Source of the DNA: Acanthochlamys bracteata
Taxonomy: Eukaryota > Streptophyta > Magnoliopsida > Pandanales > Velloziaceae
DNA: 64,000 nt
NCBI GenBank assembly: GCA_019914995.1
Contig: CM034140.1
Span: 6,510,001 to 6,574,000, forward strand
Reading direction: 5' to 3'
In this document: one piece after another, positions 13,449 to 34,575 of the stretch
How the letters are laid out: the number at the start of each line of letters is the position of its first letter
Position numbering within the stretch: position 1 is the first letter of the stretch
Position numbers and translations under genes: made by a program
Notes under the pieces: generated by a model
What the model was told of the DNA's origin: nothing
Databases searched by the model: none
Seen by the model: the letters and a program-made list of their open reading frames with translations, nothing else

Positions 13449-13456
13449 GTATATAG
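13449..13456 (+). promoter_or_regulatory. Candidate TATA box for the DUF3537 gene
   Basis: GTATATAG lies about 180 bases before the start codon, and the following leader is rich in pyrimidines. A second TATA-like site, TATAAAG at 13347-13353, lies farther upstream; I cannot tell which one is used. Confidence 0.35.
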
Positions 13457-13634
13457 AAGAGCAGCTTTCAATTTTTTTATTTTCATTCCCATTCCTCTCT
13501 CTTCCGCCCTTAATTCTTCTCCGCCACCTTTCTCGCTTACAAATTTAGAAAACAACCAAACGAATCAACTTCTATCGATCATTCAAAGAAAAAATTTCTA
13601 AAAAAACACAAGTTCTGATCATCAAACCAAAGCC

Positions 13635-15216
13635 ATGGCTGCAGAACAAGATTCAACAACAGTTGCATCACCATTATTGCTTCCTCAACAACAACAAAGA
13701 AAACAATCATCAGCTGCATACCTACGTTGCCGTTCCCACGCAAGCGACGAGCTCCGAAGCTTCCGTTCGTGTCTACGTTGGCTCTGCGTCGACCAATCAA
13801 CACCTGCAACTGCAACTCTCTCATGGTCGCTCTTCGTTTTCCTCACCTTCATCGTACCCGCAGCGTCGCACGCGTTACCGAGCTACGCTGACAGTCGTAG
13901 AGCTTACGATCTCACAATTCAGTTATCGTTAACGTGCGTTGCTGCAACTTCGTACCTCTGCCTGTCTGGTTTCGTACGGAGGTACGGACTTCGGAGGTTT
14001 TTGTTTCTTGACAAACTTGTTCATGAGAGCGAACGCGTCCGGTTAGGCTACACCGCGCAGCTTAGCCGATCGTTTCAGATTCTCTCCTGCTTCGTTCTCC
14101 CTTGCTTTGCCACAGAATGCGGGTAATTCTGATTGAATTAATCGATACGTTCTCTCTTGTTTGTTTGATTCGATCCAAAAAATTAGTTTTTTTTTTTTTG
14201 TAAATCAGATACAAGATTTGGTGGTACTGTACGGGTTCCGGCCGGATTCCGGTAATGCCGGGGAACCAATTGGTGATGGAAGCAATAGCGTGTACACTAG
14301 AACTAGCATCATGGATTTACCGCACCGGTATCTTCTTCCTTGTATGCGTGCTCTTCAGGCTCATATGCCACCTTCAGATTCTCCGGCTTCAGGATTTCGC
14401 GGAGGCGTTCGAAGGTAACACGTCGGCGGAGACGGTTCTCCGGTCTCACATACTTATTCGCCGTCAACTTCAGATTATCAGTCATCGGTACCGAGCGTTT
14501 CTGGTCGGAACTTTGGTGATTGTTTCAGTTAGTCAGTTCATTGCCTTACTTCTTACTACCCGACCTCGTGCTCAAGTCACCTTCTACAACACCGGCGAGC
14601 TTGCGGTACGTAATTACATCAGTTAACTCTATTCTTCTTTCTAGGAAAAAAAATTACGTAACCCGGCGGCCGAATGTGGTTTGTATCAATGCAGTTATGT
14701 TCAATCGGGTTAGTCACCGGACTGTGTATATGTTTCCGTTGCGCGGCGAAGATAACGCACAAGGCACAAGCAATAACAAGCCATGCAGCGACGTGGCACG
14801 TATGCGCAACGATCGAACCCTTCGACGCAGACCCTGAAACAACATCGACAACGGCGCCGCCGCGGCTAACAGAGCGCGTATTGCCTTTCAGTGATGCTGA
14901 TGATTCCGGCGACGACGATGAGCTTGATGATCGGAAACTTATTTCTTCTCAAGCTAATACTATTTCATTTCAAAGGAGACAAGCGTTAGGTAAGCATACA
15001 AAAGAAAAAAAAATTGATAACATTTCTTGTCTGATTTTTTTTTCTTGTCTGATATTTTTGGTTTTGGTTTTGATTGCAGTTACATATTTAGAGAATAATA
15101 GAGCAGGGATTTCAGTGTTCGGATTCGTAATGGACAGAACGTACCTGCATATGGTTTTCATGATTGAATTTTCACTAGTGCTCTGGCTTCTGGGAAAGAC
15201 AATTGGAATTTCATAA
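13635..15216 (+). CDS. DUF3537 multi-pass membrane protein (plant gustatory receptor-like family)
   Basis: Four exons, 13635-14122, 14209-14605, 14695-14989 and 15080-15216, give 438 aa. Junctions are GT-AG with phases that fit exactly (GG|gtaatt, aatcag|ATAC, GCG|gtacgt, atgcag|TTA, G|gtaagc, ttgcag|TT). Family hallmarks visible after splicing are CGYKIWWY, LFRLICHLQILRLQDFAEAF, KITHKAQA with WHVCATIE, and the C-terminus LWLLGKTIGIS. About seven hydrophobic segments are visible, starting near residue 59. DUF3537 proteins are plant plasma- or endomembrane proteins of unknown function; published structure-based work (Benton and colleagues) links them to insect odorant and gustatory receptors. 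The Gln/Ser-rich N-terminus is probably cytosolic, as in that superfamily. Ligand and role are unknown. The ATG at 13635 is in good context (gccATGG). Confidence 0.9.
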
Positions 15217-15379
15217 AAACCAACGCCGGCACTATTTCTTTTAATCTTTTTTAATTTATTCTTTTCTTGGTTCTGTAGAATGTGAAAATTTTCAATTTAT
15301 TACATTTTAAGCATATTTTCAGTTTTACAAAATTAAGTTTTACGAAATTAAATTTTATAAAATAAATTTTATTAATAAG

Positions 15380-15849
15380 CACTACTATAAAAACAATATT
15401 TAACGACTAAAAAAATACCAATTAAAATAATATAGTCGGCAAATCTGAATTTAATATAATTTATTGTTCATTATTAACTGAATTTCTTATTTAATTAGTA
15501 ACTCATTTAGCAACTAATTATTATCGACTATTACATATTTAGTTGATAATTTATATTACCGCCAAATTTATTATCAATACTGACTGAATTTTAAGGTCAC
15601 TAAAGATCTAATTTGTATTAAATTATAGATCCAATTTTAAGCATATTTAGTAAATTAAATCTGAATTTACTATAATTTACTGTTCATTGCTGACTGAATT
15701 TTTATTTAGTCGATAAACCGTTTAGCGAATCGTCGTTATCGACGTATTGCCGACTATCATATATTCAATCTATAATTTGCATTGGTGACTGATTTATTAT
15801 CAATATTGAATGAATTTTGTGGTCGATGAAGACTCAATTTGTAGCAGTG
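15380..15849. mobile_element. Non-autonomous CACTA element with 3-bp target-site duplication
   Basis: A 470-bp element starting CACTACTATAAAAAC and ending TTTGTAGCAGTG, whose reverse complement is CACTGCTACAAA, so the ends are inverted repeats of CACTA (En/Spm) type. It is flanked on both sides by AAG, the 3-bp duplication expected of this superfamily. The interior is two imperfect tandem units of about 210-225 bases, each starting AAATCTGAATTTA (near 15435 and 15657). No transposase is coded. It lies 160 bases past the DUF3537 stop codon. Confidence 0.8.
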
Positions 15850-16045
15850 AAGTGATAAAATTTAAAATTTTTTCGCTTAACGAGGTATTGCCGTTAACCT
15901 ATATATAAACTAAAACAAAGTAATCAAAATAAACAGAAAAAACAACCACTATGAAACACCTCAAACTTCAAACGAGTGTTACAACACTCGATCGACGCAA
16001 TAGAATTACGATATCTGGAGTTCCTAATCCTCTACGTATAAGGAT

Positions 16046-16309
16046 TTAATTGCCGGAGTAGCAACGATAGTATGCATTCAACCATTTTTGGTACTTGTCT
16101 GATAAATCTTTGAAGCAGCCATACCTTTGCGCAGGATCTTCAGAAGAACAATCAGAAACCAATTTCATCATTTTCTTCTCAAGATTCTTCAAACATTTTG
16201 CGAATTTATCCATGTTGTGTTCGGCTTTTGAATAATCGAACAAATGAGCAAGAAGGATCGGAAGAATAAACAGTGCTGCAGTAGTACTGTTTACTTTCTT
16301 GAAACCCAT
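16046..16309 (-). CDS. Small secreted four-cysteine protein, family not recognised
   Basis: Single exon, 87 aa. I start at the ATG at 16309 because it opens directly into a signal peptide: MGFKK, then a hydrophobic stretch to about residue 24 (AALFILPILLAHLF), with likely cleavage near KA|EH at residue 30. The frame is open upstream to 16417, but that part is charged and looks like untranslated leader. The mature part is about 57 aa and looks helical and charged, with four cysteines spaced C-x14-C-x10-C-x17-C. That would suit two disulfide bonds, but it does not match the defensin, thionin, nsLTP or alpha-hairpinin patterns I know. It ends YYRCYSGN. A TATA box at 16368-16373 supports real transcription. 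It may be a cysteine-rich peptide for signalling, reproduction or defence; this is inference only. Confidence 0.6.
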   Translation of the reverse strand: MGFKKVNSTTAALFILPILLAHLFDYSKAEHNMDKFAKCLKNLEKKMMKLVSDCSSEDPAQRYGCFKDLSDKYQKWLNAYYRCYSGN

Positions 16310-16367
16310 GGATGAAATTAAAACACAATAGAAGAAATACTTGGCTGCTTCATTATGTGAAAGAGAG

Positions 16368-16373
16368 ATATAT
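16368..16373 (-). promoter_or_regulatory. TATA box for the small secreted protein gene
   Basis: On the minus strand CCATATATC lies 59 bases upstream of the chosen ATG at 16309, placing the transcript start about 30 bases before that codon. This supports the shorter start over the ATG at 16417, which lies upstream of this box. Confidence 0.45.
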
Positions 16374-16417
16374 GGTCTCATATTTGTAGTAGTTTTTTTT
16401 TTTTGTTTTTTGGGCAC

Positions 16418-17800
16418 AAATAGTTTGTTGATTGGTTGTTTATGAACTACTTTTGCATGAATATTAAGTTCATAATTTGTGCATGAATAATTTGTAACTT
16501 TCTTGTTTGGATTTAGTTGAATACTATTGCATTGGTACGTTGTTTTTTATGTCACCGTGAGTCTGATCACCACGATGATCATGAAAGCAGGAAGGCAAGC
16601 AAGCAATAGTTCTTTCCAAATTTTTGAATCATTAATGTTGAGCCTCCAAATTAGAACAAATCTATACTAATAGTGAAGAAATAAAAAATAATATCAAAAT
16701 AAAAAATAGATTTGCTAACTTAATAATTTGACTCTGACTTAGTTTGTTAAACAGCCCACACCTGTTAACTCATATTTTCATATAGCTAATGCGTATTTTA
16801 AATGTCTATAACTGAGTTTCGTAAAAGTGAAAAATAAAAAATAAAATTTTTTGAAAAATAAAGTGGAAGTGAAGTTCAGTATTTGTGTTTTAATAGATTT
16901 TAAAAATATGTTAAAAATTAAAAAATATAGTTGTATTAAAAAATATGTAAATAAGAAAGTTAGAACTGGAGTTTCGTATGTGAAAATGAAATTCTAAATT
17001 TCTTGTGTAATTGAAATATATGAACTATTTGAAATTTAAAATTTGGCCAAAAAAAATGAAATTATGGCTGTTTGAAACACGCCCTTAGGTGCTGAAAAGG
17101 ACATGTGATCTATGTGAAAAATGCTAACCTTTCTAGTATTTATTATAATATTTATTTTTCCAAATAAAAGTTATATTTATTAAAAAAATTCTACTACAAA
17201 TTATTATTAATAAATATTTATTCTTAAAAACTCCAAACAGCCTCAAATCTGTATCGTGAAAGTTTGGAGAACAAATAGTCCACGTGGATTTTGTCCCACG
17301 TGTAAATTCATTCAAGGTCAATACAAGCAGCCAGCAGTGCGAACCAAAACAAAGAAATCTCACAATAAAGAAAGATATCTTTGCAAATCTTTTTGTAGCG
17401 TTCAGTTTTTTTTCTTATTTAATTAGTTTGGTATGACTAGCTTTAGGTGATATTTAGTTAAGTTTTTTAACTTTTTTTATTCTAATTTTTAATTTAATGT
17501 TTAACTAACTTTTTTTATAAAATTAATAAATATATAAAATTTCTATATGATAAAATTATTATTTTAAAGTAAAAAAATAAAATTTATTCATAAATTTGTA
17601 CTTATTGTCCGTTTCATAATTTTTTTTGAAACACTCCAAAACAGTTTCTAAACCAAATCGCATAAAATCTGGTTTAACCATTTCTTCGATACTTCAGATT
17701 TCAAACTCAGTGCCAGTGTCTTGATTCCTGATTACGAATTTGATTCCTGATTACGAAATTACAGAAAAACTTCTTTTTTTTTTTGTTTAGATTTTGTAAA
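16418..17800. other. Intergenic DNA, no gene recognised
   Basis: Between the secreted-peptide gene and the GLR leader. It holds AT-rich tracts and a short GTTTGAAACACGCCC end near 17070 typical of the small transposons here, but no complete element with clear ends and no coding frame of note. Confidence 0.45.
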
Positions 17801-18001
17801 TCACAGAGAAAAAATTCGGTTTTAGTCAGTTCAAACTTCAGTTCTTGGTCTCTGTTTTAGGATCCTCATCTAGATTCTCTTTTAAGCACACAACTGCGTT
17901 TGTTCAAAGTTTTGAACTTTGAACTCATTTAGTTCTTCTACAATTTGTTGCTACCTGCTGTTGTTTCCCCATTCTGGATCTTTTTTGGAAAACAACAAAA
18001 G

Positions 18002-18211
18002 GGTAGTAAGATTTTCTTTGCTCCCATTTTCTTTAAGCTTTCTTTTGATTTCATTAGCATCTAGGTCTTCAAAAATTTATCTTTATAGCCTTTTTGTTGG
18101 TAACTAAAGTGAAAAGAGCTTAAGCCAATCTAATTCTGGTTGTGAAAAGTAAATCTGTAGTAATCTTCTTTTTTTGGCTCAAAATTGGGGCAATATTTTT
18201 TTCTTTTTCAG
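18002..18211 (+). other. Possible 5' UTR intron of the first GLR gene
   Basis: A possible donor (AAGG|gtagtaag) near 18002 and a good pyrimidine-rich acceptor (ctttttcag|GCC) at 18211 lie in the leader before the ATG at 18330. Leader introns are common in plants; this one is inferred from the splice signals only. Confidence 0.35.
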
Positions 18212-18329
18212 GCCACAGTTCCGAACGGGCGTTTGTGTTGCTGAAATAGTTGACTTTTAGCAAGTTGTGGGTCTTTCTGATTAATGAAACTGATGATTGG
18301 ATTAGCCTGAAGTAGCTGTTAGACTCTTC

Positions 18330-23124
<4,795 letters not shown>

Positions 23125-23726
23125 CTGATCTTGCTGCAACCACAGGAATATGTAAAAAAGCTAGAAGTCCTGGAATTTTACTAGCATACATGCTTCTTTG
23201 AGCAGGTTGATACTTGAACTGTATGCGTTTTTATCCTTCGTCTATCATCTGATGCTTACTTTTGTTAGAAATCGATCTTCTTGTTGGTATAAATTTTGAC
23301 ATCATTCCTGCGACTCGATAGTGCTATTCTCCAAAAATGCGGCGTACTTTTGGTTATTGAAGTAGGCTTTGTTATCTGTTAGATGATTTTAAATTTGGTG
23401 ACTGAAGGCTTGATGTGTTAAGTTTGGTATATTTTGATCCACAACTCCTGGATCAAAATCTTGCATTTTCTCATGACCTTATTGATCATTGCCATCTCAA
23501 TGTCATTGTTGAAGTTAAGTTTTGTTTGGTTCCATGTCGGCAGACATGTTGCTATAGTATTGGTAAGCAAAGTAAACTTTGTTACATGAACCTTGTGTAG
23601 AACTAAACTCCAAAAGCTAGCTAAAAAAGTGAGGGTGTCTAAATTCATATAAGTAGCCATTTAGGGCTTGTTTAAATACATCAAACTTCACTTTCTATTT
23701 TCATATTTTGAGTTCGGACATTTTAT

Positions 23727-23976
23727 GAGCGCGTTTGGCATCACGTTTGAAAAATTGTTTTTCAATTTTATATTTTTTAATATATATTTTATAAATATTT
23801 AAAAAATTTATTTAAAAATTTAGATAGTGTAAAAAAATTTTACGTAATAAGATATTTTTATTATATATTTTTATTATTTTTTTGAAAGTAAAAAAATAGA
23901 TTTTATTTTTCAAAAAGGATAAAAATATCTTTCATTTTAAAAAAATTTCATTTCATAAGCAATCTCAAACGCACTC
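23727..23976. mobile_element. Tourist-like MITE, about 250 bp
   Basis: Left end GAGCGCGTTTGGC and right end CAAACGCACTC form inverted repeats; TAT flanks both sides. The interior has the AT-rich pattern shared by this group. No coding capacity. Confidence 0.6.
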
Positions 23977-24749
23977 TATGTGTTTCAATTGTTATTTCGA
24001 ACTTTATTTTTATTTTCATACCGATTTTATTTCTATTAAAATTTAATTTATTTGTTTCAAATGTTATTTTTAACCGAACTTTACTTCTCTTCAAATTTCA
24101 CTTTCATGAAATTTAGTTTCGCAAAACTTACTTACGTGTATTTTGAAACATGCTGTTAGCTCGACAAACAACTAATGTACTTTCTACTGAGCTAAGAATT
24201 ACGGGAATAACTATTTGTTGTTCATAGCCAAAATGGTCATGATGAACAGTGTCTGTCTGTAGAAAATGGAATTCACCTTTCATAAACCTTTTTCATTTCT
24301 AAATGCTACTGTCACTGGTCCCGTTTAGTTATCAGAAATTGTTTCATGTCATGATATAGCTCCTGAAAAAACTCCCATTTCCAATTAGTTTCATGTCATA
24401 ATGCTACTGTCATATGAAGTGAGTTTTTAAAAAATGAGTTGAATATTTATTTTTTGAAGTGAAATTTTGAAGTAACTTTTGTTTTTGATTGTATTTGAAA
24501 GTGGGATTTAAAAAAAAAAATGGGATAAAGATGACCAGGGTATGGTTATGTGGTACCTGAGAATTTATGCCTGCTCACTATTTAAAAGAGAAGTATTTGG
24601 TAGAGAAAAGAAAATCTGCCACCTATTCTGAAGCATATATTATCTTTCCAAGAAAAAAAAAAAAATTCTTTCTTTGCGGAGGTCTCTGTTATTCCAAATT
24701 CCATTATTTCATTCAAAGCATAAGCGTCTCTGATGATTCCAAACGCTCA

Positions 24750-24950
24750 TTTTTTTTTTTTTTTTTATTTTATATTTTTAAATATATATTTTATAAATAT
24801 TTAAAAAATTTATTTAAAAATTTAAAATATATAAAATTTTTTTATATAATAAGATCTTTTTATTATATATTTTTATTAATTTTTTTAGATAAAAAAATAA
24901 AAATATCTTTTATTTTAAAAAAAATTTATTTTATAAACACTCCGTTCAGT
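24750..24950. repeat. AT-rich MITE relic of the same group
   Basis: Interior nearly matches 23750-23950 (TATATTTTATAAATATTTAAAAAATT, then a TTTTATTATATATTTTTATT block, then ACACTCC). The ends are decayed, with a homopolymer T run at the left. Confidence 0.5.
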
Positions 24951-25784
24951 CTTGTTTGTCACTCCAGAGTTGATAATATCTACGCTCCCTCAATTGGAAA
25001 GAATAGGAATCCTACAGCTATGTGTTAAAATTTCTGCTTGAAGTGAAGCTTTAAAACACTAGTTAAAGTGTCAAGACATTTAGTTCATACGCTTCGAAAT
25101 GATATTCATAAAATTTGGGCTTCTTCTTTTCATTTCTAATTGATTTTGTTGAAGTTAGACTTTGGTAAAGAGGGTCATTGCTGTGAAGGATTTGTTAGGA
25201 AGGGTCTTTGCCAAGGATAGTCCTAAAGGTTTTAAGGTTCTTTGCCAAGAATAGACCTAATGGTTTTATTCTTTCCTTATATTCCAAGCTTACTCCAGAT
25301 CTGTTAATTACATTTACTGCTTGTTTACCAACACTCTAAATTTACTTTTTTAAAACCCATATTAATTTTTAACTCATTTTTTAAAATATAATAAACACAA
25401 ATTTAAAATAATTTTTTTCGACAAAAACTCACTTTTAAAATTCAATTTTTAAATTAAAAATTTTACTTTCGAATTCATTTGTTATACAAAAGTAAATATA
25501 AAAACTCGCTTTCAAATTTATACTCATGCATTTGTAACTTATTTAAAAAAAGTGAGTTTAATGCTAAAGTAAACATTCACTCAGAACTCTGTTTTCATTA
25601 CAACATCTCTCTCTCGCTTTCTCAACCATTTGCCTGTCCATATATGCTCCACTAACTATGTTCTCTTTGCAGCTCCACAAACACCTGCTGTTTCTTCATT
25701 CTGTGTCTTCTCTTAGAGGGAAGAACTCATGTTAATGTTCTGAGCTACAATCAGCATTCAACATTACTGTATCTGCCATTCGCC

Positions 25785-30357
<4,573 letters not shown>

Positions 30358-30594
30358 AGGCCGCGTGCTACTTGCTTGAAAGTGAATTTTTGAAAAAAAA
30401 AATAAGTTTGTGAAAAATATATTTATAAATATAAACATAGAAAGACAGCTTACAATAATTTTTTTTGGCTGAAAGTTATTTTCGGTGAAGTAAATAAAGC
30501 TCCAAAAGAAGTTTTCTTTTTCTGAGTGGTTGATGTTATTTAATATTAAAGAGTAAAATGTTACACAGTTAGCAAATCACTTTTGGGTTTATTA

Positions 30595-30828
30595 GGGAAT
30601 GTTTTGATACTTCTTTTTAAATTTTAAAATTTTTATATTTTTTAATAAATGTTTTACAGTATTATATAGATTTTTTTTTTTAATTTGAAAATAGTGTTGA
30701 AGTGTATGTCAATTTTTACATGTATAAGTTTATTATTTTTTAGAAAAAAATCAAGCTCGTTTTTAAATAAAAAAAAAATACTTTTAGTGCTAAAATTTTT
30801 ATTATTATAAACACTTCTAAACGTTCCC
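30595..30828. mobile_element. Tourist-like MITE, 234 bp, TTA duplication
   Basis: Left end GGGAATGTTTTGATACTTC; the right end reversed reads GGGAACGTTTAGAAGTG. TTA flanks both sides. The element is exactly as long as the one at 33035-33268, and both show the same AT-rich interior. No coding capacity. Confidence 0.75.
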
Positions 30829-31692
30829 TTAATCTAATAGAAGCATGGCATAAACCCTTCATCTACATATTTTATAACTTCCTGTATTGATGTTTTGGTA
30901 GCTACAGGCTTGAAAGTGATGGTAGATTCCACACAAAATCAAACCAATTAGGGGTCCTTTGGAATTATTTAAAAAAACAAGATACTTATAAAAAAAATTT
31001 TGAAATATTTGCTTAGAAAACAAACTCATATTAAGCTTATAAAGTAATAAAAATTATATACATAAAAATTTTATGACGCATATTTCACTTATATATTTAA
31101 TGTTTTAAAATATATTTTATAATACTATAAAATTTTTTTTGGGAAATGAAAACTTAAAAAAAAAATGAAAGAGCACTAAGGAGCACTCCTTAATAGCCTC
31201 TAAAATTATTAAATCAAGTTGCATCTAGCTTCTAAAATTTTTTTCCTTTTTTTAATTGAATGCAACGTTCCTCTCTACTTTGTAATAGAGATTATGTTGG
31301 GATGCATTTTGATATTGGAACTTGTAATTTTCAACTAGATGTTATTGTTATTGGAATATATTTGTAACTATTTTTTGCTGTTTGAAAGAAGTTATTATGT
31401 ATGATATTGATGTATTTCTAAATTCTTTGTTATTGCTATTGGGAAGAAGTTCAAGTTTTATATTGAATGGAATGTTATTGTTTTTAATTGCTATTTAAGG
31501 GAAGAAGTTCCAAACAATGTTGGCCTGTTGGGGATGAAAAGCATTGGATGCACTAACTGCCTTTCCTTGCCTGGCAGATCAGTGCCTAGTGGAGTAGTGA
31601 ACTATGTGACGTTGAATCGTTGGGCCGATTTGTTGATCCGTCGATTTCACCAGTAATTTGGACATAAATTTGGGTCGATATTTGCTCGAATC

Positions 31693-32079
31693 TGGAGGTG
31701 CAAACATGGTCAAACCGGATCCAAACGAATTAATCTGAACGGGCCAATTCGGCCCATTTTCATTAGTCGGATTAGATCAGTATTGTTCAGTTTTATTTTT
31801 ATGATTCAATCCGATTCGTTTATCTAATTTATTTTTTATTTTATATAATAAATAAATAATAATAATTTAAAAAATATTTTTAAAAAATATTATTAAATAA
31901 AAATAAAAATTAAATATTTATTATTAAAAAATATATTTTTATTAGAAATTAATCTGATTAACTGTTAATTTTGTTCGATTAACACACATAGTGATCAGAC
32001 GGACGAGCCGACGATATCAGCCAGGTGCTACATGTTGGATTGAGCCGGATCGATTCAATTCTGTACTGTTGCACCTCTA
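31693..32079. mobile_element. hAT-like MITE (family B), copy 1
   Basis: Inverted ends TGGAGGTGCAAAC and, reversed, TAGAGGTGCAAC. The interior (CTGATTAACTGTTAATTTTG, then GACGGACGAGCC, CTACATGTTGGATTGAGCC) matches 48897-49363 in the same orientation. Possible 8-bp duplication CTCGAATC/CTGGGGTC agrees at 5 of 8. Ends and site length fit the hAT superfamily. Confidence 0.6.
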
Positions 32080-33034
32080 CTGGGGTCCAATAATACTGCA
32101 TTAAATGAGATAACAATATGTAATACAAAAATTGTGAATGTGGACCCTTCGAAAAGTTTGGTTTCCCCATTTTCATATGCAATGAAAAATCAAGGCAGCA
32201 TTTATCATCATTACAAGTACTTCATAAATTACAACTTCTATTTTATAAGCCCCACATCCTTCATTCTGTTAAATTACATTTCTAGCCCTCCATAATCTCT
32301 TTTCGCAATATTAAACCTCCAAAATTGGATTTGGCCAATCAACACCCTTTAGATGCTTCTTACTTGCTAACCAAATTCTATTCCACCATATTACTGAGAA
32401 TATATAATAAGAGTTTGATAGGATTTTGGATTTAATTGCAGTGAAGTGGGATTTTGAGAATGAGTAAGTTCTTTAAGAAGTGGGTTTAAAAAGTGAATTA
32501 GTGTTTATAGTTAATTGTATTTAAAAATAATTTTGAAAGTAATTTTTTATATTTGACTATATTTAAAAGTGAATTAGAAAGTAAACTTTTGGTTCAATAA
32601 AGTGATTCAGGAGTTACGTTTCCTTCAAAGCAGTCCTGATTCTTCTCTTTTACTTATCCCTGAGACTGGTTATGTGAAAAAAAAGTGCAACAAATGGAGT
32701 TACTTTTTTATACACTATATATTATAATGTGCAGCTTCAGTTTGAGCATAATCTATCATCAGAGCTCAATATTGCAAAGTAGTAACTACAACCCTTAATT
32801 TGGGAATGCTTATTGAAAAAAGTTTGTAGTCTAGATTAAAAAAAAGAATATTTTAAATTTTTAAAAAATAAGCACTATTTTTTGACTAAAAAAATAAAAA
32901 TAATTAATTATAAAATCTCACGACGTAGAATTTTTTTTATTTTTTAAAATTTAAAAACATCCTGTAAAATATAGGAGATTTATTAAAAAATATAAAATAA
33001 AAAATAAAGTGAAAAGAATCAAACATCTGACTTA

Positions 33035-33268
33035 GGAGACGTTTCGCAAAGCGTTCCTAAATGCAGGTTTTAATTTTTTATTTTATATTTTTCGATATAT
33101 TTTTTATAAATATTTAGAAAATTAATTTAAATTTAAAAATATAAAAAAATTATCTAGTAAGATATTATTACTATTTTTTAGATAAAAAAGTAAAATTCGT
33201 TTTTCAAGAAGAACAAAAGTTTCTTTATTTTAAAAAATTTCATTTCAAAAGTATTCCAAAACGTCCTC
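33035..33268. mobile_element. Tourist-like MITE, 234 bp, TTA duplication
   Basis: Left end GGAGACGTTTCGC; right end reversed GAGGACGTTTTGG; TTA on both sides. Same length as 30595-30828. Confidence 0.75.
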
Positions 33269-34439
33269 TTAATAAACAACCATATACCGACTCATATCTA
33301 TAATTTAAAACATAAAAAAACAAAAAACCAAGATATCAATAAATTCATGACATCCAAAAAATAAATGAAAAAACTCAATCTAGATTGGTCAATTGCATTA
33401 AATACTTTCATTTATTTGTTCATAAGCCCCACAGGTGACCCTTTCTATCTTCTTTTATTAGGTCCTCCTTCAAAGCATATTTTGCAAAGCTAGTACTTCT
33501 ACACATTTTTTAGCAAAAATTGCGCCTTTACATAGCACACCACGCTCTTGCATTTATAAGACCCTATATTGCAAAAAACAATGATGGGGACCTAAAAACT
33601 GCCATATCTTAAAAAGTTATTTTAGTATAAAAACTGAATTAAATATCATTTAATTAACAAATTATTTTTTGAATGGCCTGTAGAACTTAATTGCATAGGC
33701 TCCTTAAACTAATAAATTTTAGGGAGTAATTACTTAGCGGTTAAACTCAACTTTTGATAATGAGTTTGGAAAAAATAAATTTGGTGTTTGAAAGTGAGTT
33801 TAGTAAAAGATAAATTTTTATATTAACGATCAAATTCTAACTGTTATAGGTCAGCCTGACATTGTATGGTAGCAAGAATAAATTCTCACCATTGACGGTT
33901 AGAATTTTATTTATTATTTGTTTAATAAACTATAACTTACTTCGACATTGGCACCAATTTTGATTTCGAGCGATATACAAATTTTAACAGGATTTGAACA
34001 AATATATTGAAGGAAATGGTATCACCATCGAGTACGATGATAATTCAGAGAACTTTAATATTTTGAATTGTGCATCATCAAGAGATTCAATGCTTTTTCA
34101 ATTAATATCGTAATATCTTAACTATTTATGTCTCAAGAATGACTTCAAAATCAGTATTTAGCATAGTTGGAAGAAAATTTAAAGATCAGAAAAGATAACT
34201 AATTAAGTGAAATGGTTGAGGTAAGAAGCTATTTTAAACATTAGGAATTTGCACTTAAAAGGATGCAACATATTTTTTTGCTTTTTTAACAAAAGTATTT
34301 CCAAAATCTAAACTATACAATTACATAAATATAATAATTAAATTATTTATATTTAATTTTTTATTTTAAAAATAAGTATTTTCACTTACTTTCTTTGTCT
34401 GAAAAATTAAACAAAACAAAACAAACTGATAGATCAAAC

Positions 34440-34575
34440 CGTATAAATTTGTTCTTTTCAGTTAGACTATATCGATCCGACTCGGATGCTAGAACTAGAT
34501 CAAGTGCCTAGTCTGGTTCTAACATTTGGCTTGAGCCGAGCCAGTCTAGGCTGCTCGTTTGTTTTCGCACCTCTA
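34440..34575. repeat. Fragment with a family B hAT-like right end
   Basis: Ends TTTTCGCACCTCTA and carries GAGCCGAGCCAGTC, like the right part of family B elements. No matching left end was found, so it is probably truncated. The short open frame across it (34486-34671) is part of this repeat, not a gene. Confidence 0.4.

Larger units (their letters stand above)
23125..25784. other. Intergenic DNA between the two GLR genes
   Basis: About 2.7 kb made largely of small AT-rich transposon relics (see 23727-23976 and 24750-24950). The only long frame, 24567-25028, is coded by low-complexity A/T runs and is not a gene. The 25600-25784 part, less AT-rich, is the likely leader and promoter of the second GLR. 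Confidence 0.55.

Noticed and set aside
16310-16417. Upstream ATG for the small secreted protein
   Set aside because: It would bury the signal peptide behind 36 charged residues, and it lies upstream of the TATA box.
24567-25028. 153-codon plus-strand open frame between the GLR genes
   Set aside because: Mostly Phe, Lys, Ile and Tyr from A/T runs, and it overlaps a MITE relic; no domain.
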